From Omphiscola glabra (lineage: Eukaryota > Mollusca > Gastropoda > Lymnaeidae), in contig OZ024809.1 of assembly GCA_964017045.1 (NCBI GenBank), positions 2,418,001 through 2,482,000 of the forward strand: 64,000 bases of DNA, read 5' to 3'. Under the pieces are notes generated by a model. It was not told the DNA's origin and made no database searches. It saw only the letters and a list, made by a program, of their open reading frames with translations. The first letter of the stretch is position 1; the number at the start of each line of letters is the position of its first letter. Below are positions 11,064 through 24,000 of the stretch, piece by piece. A program made the position numbers and the translations under genes.

Positions 11064-13685
11064 GTAAGTTCTTGGTAGTTGAATTTAGCTTGTGAAAAAA
11101 ATATTTTTTAAAATTAATTTTTACTTACATGAAACTTTCAAAAACATAACTTTCAACAAACGTATTCTGAAAACACGTGTTGAAATCTCTCAACACTAGG
11201 AGAAGAAAAAAAAAAAATGACTATATTAATTTTGAAGTATTTTTGAAACTAAACAAATGATTATGTTAAAATCGAATCATTTTTTAATCTAAAAAACAAT
11301 AAATGTTGGTATCGTCCTTTATTATGGACCGTTTCTAGAACGAGCCATAGTCTAAAATTAAGAGATTAAATTCTCCATCTATAACGGTCCGTAATAATAT
11401 ATTTTAGCTTTGCTAATACAGACCAGCCAGAAGTATGTGAAATTTGGGGAAAGGGGGGAGGGGGGATCACACCCCCACCGGGAAACTTGCGTTAATCAAA
11501 AGTACTCATGCCCCCACTGATAGCAGAATATCAACTTCTTAAAATTATTCTAGACATTTTTGGCCGGAACCGATCCCCAATCCGGCAATTATGAAATAAT
11601 GAACGGACTAAATAGCCAGATCTTTTAAGCGCGACATGCCACTCCGAGACAGGAAAAAAATAAAATTTATATAAAAAAACCAAAGAAAACAAACCAACAA
11701 CAAAACAACAGACAATGGGCTCAAGCTCAAGTCTTATATTGCTGATCTAATGTCAGATGACTTGAGGTCTTTTCTTGGCAAATGGTCCATTTCCCGACCG
11801 CGTGGATCTGCAAATGATACTTTTAAGAATTTCGCTCTCATAAATGGACACCAGATGTTGCAGTTAGCGCTTTGTGATCCAAGCATCGCTGTGCCGCTCG
11901 CCCGAACATCGTTAGTTCAATCCGGGTACTATAAAGGATATTTTGATGACTACGACCGTAACCCGAATGCCATTAACCCAACTTTGGTAACAGGTGCAGA
12001 GATGCTTCATTCTGTTTGCATGTGACTAGACGGATAAATGACACGGAGAGTCAGCTCGCGTGGTCTTGTGATCACCATTAATGACACTTTGTCGTTCCCA
12101 ACGGTTTCACAGTATTCAAATAAAAACCTTTTAACCGGGAATCGAATCTCTTGCAGTAGGGGATGTACAATGTATTCGAGTCCGAAATATTGGAGTACTA
12201 AATATTCCACCAACGAAAATTAGATGCAGAAAAAATGTATTGGAAATGTTAGCTTTTCATATTTTGGCTATGACAGTAACGGATCAACAGGGCGTATTGC
12301 AATATGTGGAAGTCACAGACAGGACCGGATTATGAACAAGGAAATGGTGGGAAATCGGGTTAGGGCTCCAAGGCTTAATAGGCCCCAACCTGAGCCAGGC
12401 TCAAGGGCTTCCTATATAGGACTCTGCTTTTCAATGGAATGTTTCTTATGTATGGTATAGTGGGACCTCATCCGTCACGTGACATTTGAAGGTACCCTTC
12501 CATTTCTTGCGTTTGGGCCCCCATTTCTTTAAAATTGAGCTTTTAACTTCTCCACACCACAACTTAGGAGCCTCTTAATTACCCGACGCCCCATGTTGTC
12601 GCAAGGATTGCAGGACCCACGCGATGGCTCCGTATTCCGAGCATGATAAGATACTATGACGCTAGAGCTGGTGCTGTTTAGTTGTGACACCCAACATGTG
12701 TTTGATTTTGCAGGAGTTTCAACCAAATAAATAGTTGTTAGACCCCAGCCAAAAAAAAAACAATAAAAAAAAATTAAAAAAAAACAACATAAATTTAAAA
12801 ATTCCGAAAACCCAAACGAAACAAATAAAAAGCCACTTAACTTTAGCAAGAAACAAATAAAAATCATATTTTAAATAATTCCTTCTCTCTTTATTGTCTA
12901 AATATGCACTATACCGGCTAAAGCTCTTGTAATGTATATATAACAAGTCGTGTCTGTTTAGTACACACATTCCTACCCTTGAGCCGGCTTATCGTATGTG
13001 TGTGTTTGTCTGTGCAAGATGACTCTATGAGGTCTCATAGTACAGATTCGCTAGTCACACCGGCCAGTGTCTAATCTTGGGAGTCACATTATGGACGTCC
13101 CGTATGCTCAGCAATTGCTATCATATCATGTTGTTTGAATATTTACGTGTTCGGACTTATCTAGCCATTATTATATGTGTTGGAATAACTTCGAGTGTAT
13201 TTGGTTGAGTGTATGGAATTCAATGGGGGAGGGGGGATGTTGCATGGTATACCAATGGTGTATGACTTAATATGTATACCTGCTTGTGTGTAGGGCTTAA
13301 GATGTCTATCTGTGTTACGAACTCGATCTTACCAGATTCAATAGCTTCGTTGTCTAGGGTCACAATCATTAAACAAACCACTGATTCTTAGAATAAACGT
13401 CTCCTTATTAAACGTAAAAAAAACCCTCATGCAATCCAACGTTTCTTCACGGCCATCCTTTCACACAATAGTACTATTATGAGATCTAAACCAACGTTAT
13501 GTTCTTTGGACCCCATCCCCACCCCCCTGTTGGTTGAGTACTTAGATCATTTGCTCCCAACGATAACCCACACAATCAATGGAAGCTTATCTTCTGGCCC
13601 TGTTTACTCTATTTGTAAGACAGCTGTCATCAAACCATTGCTGCTGGGCTGGTTTTAAAGTCAAAAAAAAAAGTGATCACGTGAC
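11064..13685. other. 5' UTR intron, no gene recognised
   Basis: AT-rich. Holds a 276-base open frame (11750-12025) without known motifs, a B-box-like GATTCGATTCCCGG on the minus strand near 12133 (possible SINE relic) and a 21-base motif near 12897 repeated inverted near 14165. Confidence 0.4.
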
Positions 13686-13689
13686 ACCA

Positions 13690-14155
13690 CTACTTCATTC
13701 ACTTCATTGGCTCCCCGTACAAGCACGGATTGACTATAAACTCTCTGTTCTCTGCCACAACTATTTCTCGAATTCCTGCCCTTCCTATCTAACCGAACTT
13801 CTCACGGTCTATTCACCCGTTCGACAGCTTCGCTCCTCCGTTACGAGCGTATTCTTTCTGTCCCCAAGACTCGCACAAAAAAAAAAAATCGGTGAAAGAT
13901 CTTTCTCTTTCTGTGCTCCCAGACAATGGAGTTCTCTTCCCTTACACAGCCGCAATATACCAACCATCACAGCCTTCAAAACTGCACTCAAAACACATCT
14001 CTTTAAACTCTACTATTCTGACTGATTCCCCCCTCTGACCCATTTACTGCTGGGTGCCGTCCATGGCTTGACATTTAAAAAGTTATGGAATGGTTGGGGA
14101 ATACACATTTGTTATGTTTTATTTAATTAATGTATGTTAGTTTTTAAGTTGTACT
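13690..14155 (+). mobile_element. Non-LTR retrotransposon 3' tail (family B, copy 2)
   Basis: Encodes LHWLPVQARIDYKLSVLCHN ... KTHLFKLYYSD, interrupted by a poly-A expansion near 13876. The most complete of the family B tails. Confidence 0.85.
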
Positions 14156-14269
14156 TAAGATTTAGCCGGTATAGTGTATATTTAGAAAAAAAAAAACAAA
14201 AAACTTTTTATAGGTGCTTCTTATGTTATAAAATTGTAGATGCTTTTGAAAATCATTTTTTAACATCAC

Positions 14270-14735
14270 CTTTCGCATGCAAATTTGAAATCCCCACTCT
14301 GAAGGACAGACGAGAAAAGATCCGCATAACATTCTTATATAAAGTGGCCATGGGGCTAATTCCGGCCATCCCAGCAAACAATTATCTTACCCCACAGAAG
14401 CCAGGCCGATTAATTAGAGCCAAACAGTCTCTTAACACTGACTTAACATCTGACAACCCCATGAGAAATTACACCCGAAACAATAACAAATGCTTCACTG
14501 TGCCTCGGAGTAACACAGTGCAACATAAGCAGTCATTCTTTCCACGCACCATAATTGCTTGGAATAACCTGGACAATACCGCCGTGAACTCGACATCTAT
14601 CGAAAGCTTCAAGACCGCCCTGGCATCTGCTAGGAGCCGTTAGATTGGCAGCATCGCTTCCCCAACCGTTGCACATATGCCAGTATATGGATGCAGCAAC
14701 GTACCGAACCAGAACCAGAACCAGAACCAGAAATC
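14270..14735 (+). mobile_element. Non-LTR retrotransposon 3' tail (family A, copy 2)
   Basis: Encodes CKFEIPTLKDRREKIRITFL ... SFFPRTIIAWNNLD ... FKTALASARSR then stop, the C-terminal LINE pattern. It shares the 3' UTR (cagcatcgcttccccaaccg) with copy 1 and ends in an agaacc short repeat. It lies about 120 bases before the transporter start exon. Confidence 0.85.
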
Positions 14736-14853
14736 TTGGGGCTATTAACTGATGTGCATTTTTACTAGCTTATCTCATGGGCAAGCTGGACATTTTTAAA
14801 ATCCTGCATTTAAACCAAATAAATAAATATTTTTACATTTTCCACAGCAGAAA

Positions 14854-15049
14854 ATGAAAGAGACGGGTGAAAATATTGAGGACACTTCACTAAAAATTGG
14901 GAAGAGAAAGGAAGATGTTCAGGGAAAGGAAGATGGCCATAGAAAAGAAGATGGCCAGAGAAAAGAAGGCAAGAATCTTAAAGATGAAGTTAATCAGAAG
15001 AACCAAGGCGTTCCTGTAGACAGAGGCTGGGCATGGGTCATTGCATTTG
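14854..15049 (+). CDS. Transporter coding exon 1
   Basis: Hydrophilic, Lys/Glu/Asp-rich N-terminus with a small internal repeat (RKEDGHRKEDGQRKEG), then VDRGWAWVIAF, the SLC16 motif at the start of TM1. Ends with G before donor GTGAGT (phase 1). Confidence 0.92.
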
Positions 15050-18000
15050 GTGAGTGAGGGAGTAGAGCAGAGGCTGGGCATGGGTCATTGCATTTGGTGA
15101 GTGAGGGAGTAGGGCAGTGGCTGGGCATGGGTCATTACATTTGGTGAGTGAGGGAGTAGAGCAGTGGCTGGGCATGGGTCATTGCATTTGGTGAGTGAGG
15201 GAGTAGAGCAGTGGCTGGGCATGGGTCATTGCATTTGGTGAGTGAGGGAGTAGAGCAGTGGCTGGGCATGGGTCATTGCATTTGGTGAATGAGGGAGTAG
15301 AGCAGTGGCTGGGCATGGGTCATTGCATTTGGTGAGTGAGGGAGTAGGGCAGAGGCTGGGCATGGGTCATTGCATTTGGTGAGTGAGGGAGTAGGGCAGT
15401 GGCTGGGCATGGGTCATTACATTTGGTGAGTGAGGGAGTAGAGCAGTGGCTGGGCATGGGTCATTGCATTTGGTGAGTGAGGGAGTAGAGCCGTGGCTGG
15501 GCATGGGTCATTGCATTTGGTGAGTGAGGGAGTAGAGCAGTGGCTGGGCATGGGTCATTGCATTTGGTGAGTGAGGGAGTAGAGCAGTGGCTGGGCATGG
15601 GTCATTGCATTTGGTGAGTGAGGGAGTAGAGCAGTGGCTGGGCATGGGTCATTGCATTTGGTGAGTGAGGGAGTAGAGCAGTGGCTGGGCATGGGTCATT
15701 GCATTTGATGAGTGAGGGAGTAGAGCAGTGGCTGGGCATGGGTCATTGCATTAGGTGAGTGAGGGAGCAGAGCAGAAGCTGGGCATGGGTCATTGCATTT
15801 GGTGAGTGAGGGAGTAGAGCAGTGGCTGGGCATGGGTCATTGCATTTGGTGAGTGAGGGAGTAGAGCAGTGGCTGGGCATGGGTCATTGCATTTGGTGAA
15901 TGAGGGAGTAGAGCAGTGGCTGGGCATGGGTCATTGCATTTGGTGAGTGAGGGAGTAGGGCAGAGGCTGGGCATGGGTCATTGCATTTGGTGAGTGAGGG
16001 AGTAGGGCAGTGGCTGGGCATGGGTCATTACATTTGGTGAGTGAGGGAGTAGAGCAGTGGCTGGGCATGGGTCATTGCATTTGGTGAGTGAGGGAGTAGA
16101 GCCGTGGCTGGGCATGGGTCATTGCATTTGGTGAGTGAGGGAGTAGAGCAGTGGCTGGGCATGGGTCATTGCATTTGGTGAGTGAGGGAGTAGAGCAGTG
16201 GCTGGGCATGGGTCATTGCATTTGGTGAGTGAGGGAGTAGAGCAGTGGCTGGGCATGGGTCATTGCATTTGGTGAGTGAGGGAGTAGAGCAGTGGCTGGG
16301 CATGGGTCATTGCATTTGATGAGTGAGGGAGTAGAGCAGTGGCTGGGCATGGGTCATTGCATTAGGTGAGTGAGGGAGCAGAGCAGAAGCTGGGCATGGG
16401 TCATTGCATTTGGTGAGTGAGGGAGTAGAGCAGTGGCTGGGCATGGGTCATTGCATTTGGTGAGTGAGGGAGTAGAGGTCCATATAACCTCAAATCCAAA
16501 CTATGAAACTCTAGTTTCAATTCTCAATATAGACACAAATACAATTTTTCAAAACGGGACTAGCAGCCAAAATGACGTACAAACAAATGTAAATGATGGA
16601 GTATAAATTTGGTCAGTATGCTCCTCATGGCCCGATTTAGACTTACAGGGTTAATAATGATTTGTTAGATATCTTGCTCCCACCATACATACTATTATCT
16701 TTAATCACGTCACAGCTTGGCTCCTAACATAAAAACTACTATCTTCAAACATGTGAATTCCTGGCTGCCACAATAGAAACTATTATTTAAAAACACGTGG
16801 AACATACATAAATATATTATAACTGTTGAAATTTCTTGTATAATTTATATATCCAGGCCACGAAGATTGGTGTAAAGTAATCCATCCCCAACACACATCT
16901 TTGTTAACAGAAACTAAGTATAGAAAGACTGAAATTTGCAAATAAATATAATTAAATAATTTAAACTTAATCGAGGAGTCCATGACTCATGTCTCTCTTA
17001 TTCCACCAGGCACATTCCTCAACATGGCCATTATCGTTGGACACAATAGGGCCCTCTCCGTCCTGTTTGTGGACATTGTCCAGGAATTCCAAGAATCCAA
17101 CACAGTGATTGCCTTGATGTTTACAGTGCACGCCCTCTCTGGAAGTATTTCTTGTGAGTAGCCTCCACAAAGGTGGTGTCACTATGTATGCTGGAAGTAT
17201 TTCTTGTGAGTAGCCTCCACAAAAGAGGTGTCACTATGTATGCTGGAAGTATTTCTTGTGAGTAGCCTCCACAAAAGAGGTGTCACTATGTATGATGGAA
17301 GTATTTCTTGTGAGTAGCCTTCACAAAGGTGGTGTCACTATAATATATGTTGACTCCATAATTAATTTTTTTTAAAATTATATATATCTATATTTTATGT
17401 AAAGTTTACTTAAATTAAAAAAAAAAAAAATAATAAAAAGATCACTGATTTTGTAGAGAAGCGATTGTTTCACTGATTTTGTAGAGAAGCGATTGTTTCA
17501 CTGATTTTGTAGAGAAGCGATTGTTTCACTGATTTTGTAGAGAAGCGATTGTTTCACTGATTTTGTAGAGAAGTGATGGTTTCAATGACCTTAAACATAT
17601 TATTCGACGCGGTTTCCCAGGGAGTCGATTCGCACGCGTCCTGACTGTTCATAAATATTTGAAATTCTCAAAAAATTAGCCCACTTATTCACTGAGACTG
17701 TTGTCTATCACTATCACAAACAATGTTAATAATTACTCACTAAAAGGATCTAGTCCTTAGAACATACACCATAGAGGTAGGGTAAAGTAATGTTATTTTT
17801 CTCACAGCTGTGCTGATGTAAATGTAATTCTGTCTTTGTTCTCACAGCTGTGCTGATGTCAATGTAGTTCTGTCTTTGTTCTCATGCAGCTGTGCTGATG
17901 TCAATGTAATTCTGTCTTTGTTCTCACGGCTGTGCTGATGTCAATGTAATTCTATCTTTGTTCTCACGTCTGTGCTGATGTCAATGTAATTCTGTCTTTG

Positions 18001-21000
18001 TTCTCACGGTTGTGCTGATGTCAATGTAATTCTATCTTTGTTCTCACGGTTGTGCTGATGTCAATGTAGTTCTGTCTTTGCTCTCACGGTTGTGCTGATG
18101 TCAATGTAATTCTGTCTTTGTTCTCACGGCTCTGCTGATGTTAATGTAATTCTGTCTTTCTTCTCACAGCTGTGCTGATAGCTAACTTGGCCATGAAGAG
18201 ATTCAGTGTCCGCACCATCACAGTTGTGTCCGCCCTTGTCAACGGCATCATGTCCATCTTCATCTGCTTGGCTCCTAACATCATCGTTTTTCTATTTCTG
18301 TTTTTAATCAAAGGTAACAAAAAACTTAATTAATTGCTTAAACGTTAATTTTACATCAGTATCTTATTGTTAATTTGACATCAAGATCTAATTGTTTATT
18401 TAGCATCAGTATCTAATTGTTAATTTGACATCAAGATCTAATTGTTAATTTAACATAAGTATCTTATTGTTAATTTGACATCAAGATCTAATTGTTAATT
18501 TAACATCAGTATCTAATTGTTAATTTGACATCAAGATCTAATTGTTAATTTGACATAACGATCTAATTGTTAATTTGACATCAGTATATACTTGTTAATT
18601 TGACATCAGTATCTAATTGTTAATTTGACATCAATATCTAATTGTTAATTTTGACATCAAGATCTAATTGTTAATTAGACATCAAGATCTAATTGTTAAT
18701 TAGACATCAAGATCTAATTGTTAATTAGACATCAATATCTAATTATTAATTTGACATCAATATCTAATTGTAAGTTTGACATCAAGATCTAATTTTTAAT
18801 TTGACATCAAGATCTAGTGTTTATTTGACATCAAGATCTAATTGTTAATTTGACATCAAGATCTAATTGTTAGTTTGACATCAATATCTAATTGTTTATT
18901 TGACATCAAGATCTAATTGTTAGTTTGACATCAAGATCTAATTGTTAGTTTGACATCAAGATCTACTTGTTAATTTGACATCAAGATCTAATTGTTAATT
19001 TGACATCAAGATCTAATTGTTAGTTTGACATCAAGATCTACTTGTTAATTTGACATCAAGATATAATTGTTAATTTGACATCAAGATCTAATTGTTAGTT
19101 TGACATCAAGATCTACTTGTTAATTTGACATCAAGATCTAATTATTTTATTTGACATCAAGATCTAAATGTTAATTTGACATCAAGATCTAATTTTTTTA
19201 TTTGACATCAAGATCTAAATGTTAATTTGACATCAATATCTAATTGTTTATTTGACATCAAGATCTAATTGTTAGTTTGATATCAAGATATAATTGTTAA
19301 TTTGACATCAAGATCTAATTGTTAGTTTGACATCAAGATCTACTTGTTAATTTGACATCAAGATCTAATTTTTTTATTTGACATCAAGATCTAATTGTTA
19401 ATTTGACATCAAGATCTAAATGTTAGTTTGAAATTTGTATCTTAATTGTTAAGTTACCTTTACCTAAACCTTCATTGGTTGCAGCAAAGTAGTTTAAAAT
19501 TATGCTCTATAGAAACCTCTGTTCCAGCCAGTTCAATAGCTATATTCACATTATTCATCCGGCCACCGATTAATGGTTCGTCGTTTTGATTTGAAGTGAG
19601 GGAAAGTTCGTTGATTCGTGAGCCAAACTGATCAAATGGCCAAATTTTCGTCGGGACGACTAGACCAGGGCGCAGTAGATGACCAGCAGTGTTTTTATGT
19701 GTGTTCACTGTGCTCCTTTGCGTTCCACGACGCTGGAGTCGTTGAAATACTCATTGTGTCAATGTCATACCGCTTACGGAACTCCATCTCCGCATTTGAT
19801 ATTCTACAGTTTGTCTTGTCTAAGATGAGTCGCCATCAAAGTTAACGAGTCCCATCCATCCGGGTTACTGGTGTTTTTAAAACTTCTCTATGCTGTTGCT
19901 GGGGTTTGAGCTCCAGCCCAAAATATCTTGGGTTGACACAGCTTAGACCACCTGGCCATCCAGCAACCACCTGGCCATCCAGCAACCACCTGGCCATCCA
20001 GCAACCACCTGGCCATCCAGCAACCACCTGGCCATCCAGCAACCATCTGGCCATCCAGCACCCACCTGGCCATCCAGCAACCACCTGGCCATCCAGCATC
20101 CATCTGGCCATCCAGCATCCATCTGGCCATCCAGCAACCACCTGGCCATCCAGCATCCATCTGGCCATCCAGCATCCATCTGGCCATCCAGCAACCACCT
20201 GGCCATCCAGCATCCATCTGGCCATCCAGCACCCATCTGGCCATCCAGCACCCATCTGGCCATCCAGCATCCATCTGGCCATCCAGCATCCATCTGGCCA
20301 TCCAGCACCCATCTGGCCATCCAGCACCCACCTGGCCATCCAGCAACCTTCTGGCCATCCAGCACCCATCTGGCCATCCAGCAACCATCTGGCCATCCAG
20401 CACCCATCTGGCCATCCAGCATCCATCTGGCCATCCAGCAACCACCTGGCCATCCAGCAACCACCTGGCCATCCAGCACCCACCTGGCCATCCAGCAAAT
20501 CCCTGGCCATCCAGCATCCATCTGGCCACCTAATGCAGTTATTTTGAGTCTTTGATTGATGATACAGTGAAAAAGAAGAAAAAAAAAAAAATTTTTTAAA
20601 TAGTTTTATAAAGAATTATGTATTATAAAGTTAGCGAAACAAGGTTCTAGACTAGATGTTCAAACCCCTTACAAAAGAAAACATTTAACACATTTTAATA
20701 GATTACAAATCACATCTGACAAATGTTTGATAGCGATGGCATTGTTACATGTTTACAGGAATCACTTTTGGTGGTCTGATGGTCTGCCCTATGTCAATGA
20801 TTGGGTTCTACTTCAAGACACGCAGAGCTCTTGCGTCATCGATCGGAAATGCTGGCTTCTGTATTGCGTACATAGCCTTCCCTCCTATTACTGAGCTCCT
20901 ACGGTGAGTCTTGCAATGTTTTCTTTTGTACTGCGTACATAGACTTCCCACCTATTACTGAGCTCCTACTGTAAGTCTTGAAATGCTGACTTCTGTATTG

Positions 21001-24000
21001 CGTACATAGCCTTCCATCCTATTACTGAGCTGCTATGTGAGTCTTGAAATGTTTTTTCTGTACTGCGTACGTAACTCTCCCACCTATTACTGAACTCCTA
21101 CTGTGAGTCTTGAAATGCTGACTTCTGTATTGCGTACATAGCCTTCCATCCTATTACTGAGCTCCTACTGTGAGTCTTGAAATGCTGACTTCTGTATTGC
21201 GTACGTAACCTTTCCATCCTATTACTGAGCTCCTACAGTGAGTCTTGAAATGCTGACTTCTGTATTGCGTACATAGCCTTCCATCCTATTACTGAGCTGC
21301 TATGTGAGTCTTGAAATGCTGACTTCTGTATTGCGTACATAGCCTTCCATCCTATTACTGAGCTGCTATGTGAGTCTTGAAATGCTGACTTCTGTATTGC
21401 GTACATAGCCTTCCATCCTATTACTGAGCTGCTACAGTGAGTCTTGAAATGCTGACTTCTGTATTGCGTACATAGCCTTCCATCCTATTACTGAGCTGCT
21501 ATGTGAGTCTTGAAATGTTTTTTCTGTACTGCGTACGTAACTCTCCCACCTATTACTGAACTCCTACTGTGAGTCTTGAAATGCTGACTTCTGTATTGCG
21601 TACATAGCCTTCCATCCTATTACTGAGCTGCTACAGTGAGTCTTGAAATGCTGACTTCTGTATTGCGTACATAGCCTTCCATCCTATTACTGAGCTTCTA
21701 TGTGAGTCTTTTGTACCGATGAAGGAATTAGCCGAAACATTTAAATTTGACTTTTTAAAAATCATCATTAAAACTAAACATATATTGGCCTACATACACA
21801 AATTGTTTGTGTTTAAGTTATCCTATATTCTAAGGTGAGTCTTGTCGTGACAGATAAAATCCTTAAAACAGCACTATCTAAAGATTTTAGATTTAAAAAA
21901 AAAAAAAAAATAATAATAATAATCTCCATTTAATAAGTAAGATACGATTTATTAAATAAAACGATGTCTCTTTTGACAAAACTAATGAATGAGATTAATC
22001 TGTAACAGTAAAATAAGCTTAAACTTTAACTTTTTTGACCAAATGAAAATTATTTTGTGTATCTTACATAATTCTGTTTTTACGTAACATTTGTCTGTAA
22101 TGGTATATTCTCTTCATTAATAACTATGAAATGTTTATTTAAGCAATGTTGAGTGAAGTATGCAATGAAATCAATTTGCTTTGACTTAAGGGGCATTTTC
22201 AAATACTTTATCTATCAAAAAGTTTTAATAAATACATTATTTTGGGCAATAGCAAACAAAAAAACCCCAAAAAATTAAAAAAAAACAAAAAACACAACAC
22301 AAAATAAACAAACTATGAAGTGGTTATGTAAACATTTGTGGACTTATTAAAATAGTTTTACTCCCTTTTTCTTTTAATAGCCAAGAGTTTGGATTTCGAG
22401 GCGCCTTACTCCTGATAGCCGGCGTGGAGTTTCAACTGGTTGCATTTAATATGCTCTTTCGGCCTGTAGACAGTTATAAGTAAGTGGTTGCATTTAATAT
22501 GCTGTTTCGGCCTGTAGACAGTTACACGTAAGTGGTTGCATTTAATATGCTGTTTTGGCCTGTAGACAGTTACAAGTAAGTGGTTGCATTTAATATGCTG
22601 TTTCGGCCTGTAGACAGTTATAAGTAAGTGGTTGCATTTAATATGCTGTTTTGGCCTGTAGACAGTTATAAGTAAGTGGTTGCATTTAATATGCTGTTTT
22701 GGCCTGTAGACAGTTATAAGTAAGTGGTTGCATTTAATATGCTGTTTTGGCCTGTAGACAGTTACAAGTAAGTGGTTGCATTTAATATGCTGTTTCGGCC
22801 TGTAGACAGTTACACGTAAGTGGTTGCATTTAATATGCTGTTTCGGTCTGTAGACAGTTACACGTAAGTGGTTGCATTTAATATGCTGTTTCGGCCCGTA
22901 GACAGTTACACGTAAGTGGTTGCATTTAATATGCTGTTTCGGCCTGTAGACAGTTACACGTAAGTGGTTGCATTTAATATGCTGTTTTGGCCTGTAGACA
23001 GTTACAAGTAAGTGGTTGCATTTAATATGCTGTTTCGGCCTGTAGACAGTTATAAGTAAGTGGTTGCATTTAATATGCTGTTTCGGCCTGTAGACAGTTA
23101 TAAGTAAGTGGTTGCATTTAATATGCTGTTTCGGCCTGTAGACAGTTATAAGTAAGTGGTTGCATTTAATATGCTGTTTCGGCCTGTAGACAGTTATAAG
23201 TAAATGGTTGCATTTAATATGCACTTTCGGCCCGTAGACAGTTATAAGTAAGTGGTTGTATTTAATATGCTGTTTTGGTCTGTAGACAGTTATAAGTAAG
23301 TGGTTGCATTTAATATGCTGTTTCGGCCTGTAGACAGTTATAAGTAAGTGGTTGCATTTAATATGCTGTTTTGGCCTGTAGACAGTTATAAGTAAGTGGT
23401 TGCATTTAATATGCTGTTTCGGACTGTAGACAGTTATAAGTAAGTGGTTGCATTTAATATGCTGTTTCGGCCTGTAGACATTTACAAGTAAGTGGTTGCA
23501 TTTAATATGCTGTTTCGGACTGTAGACAGTTACACGTAAGTGGTTGCATTTAATATGCTGTTTCGGTCTGTAGACAGTTACAAGTAAGTGGTTGTATTTA
23601 ATATGCTGTTTCGGCCTGTAGACAGTTATAAGTAAGTGGTTGCATTTAATATGCTGTTTCGGTCTGTAGACAGTTACACGTAAGTGGTTGCATTTAATAT
23701 GCTGTTTTGGCCTGTAGACAGTTACAAGTAAGTGGTTGCATTTAATATGCTGTTTCGGCCTGTAGACAGTTATAAGTAAGTGGTTGCATTTAATATGCTG
23801 TTTTGGCCTGTAGACAGTTATAAGTAAGTGGTTGCATTTAATATGCTGTTTTGGCCTGTAGACAGTTATAAGTAAGTGGTTGCATTTAATATGCTGTTTC
23901 GGCCTGTAGACAGTTACACGTAAGTGGTTGCATTTAATATGCTGTTTCGGCCTGTAGACAGTTACACGTAAGTGGTTGCATTTAATATGCTGTTTCGGCC

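Noticed and set aside
12100..12215. tRNA gene on the minus strand (GATTCGATTCCCGG)
   Set aside because: Only a B-box-like string; no acceptor stem or anticodon arm can be folded. At most a SINE relic.
15050..16478. CRISPR array
   Set aside because: Direct repeats are contiguous without unique spacers, and the context is a eukaryotic intron.
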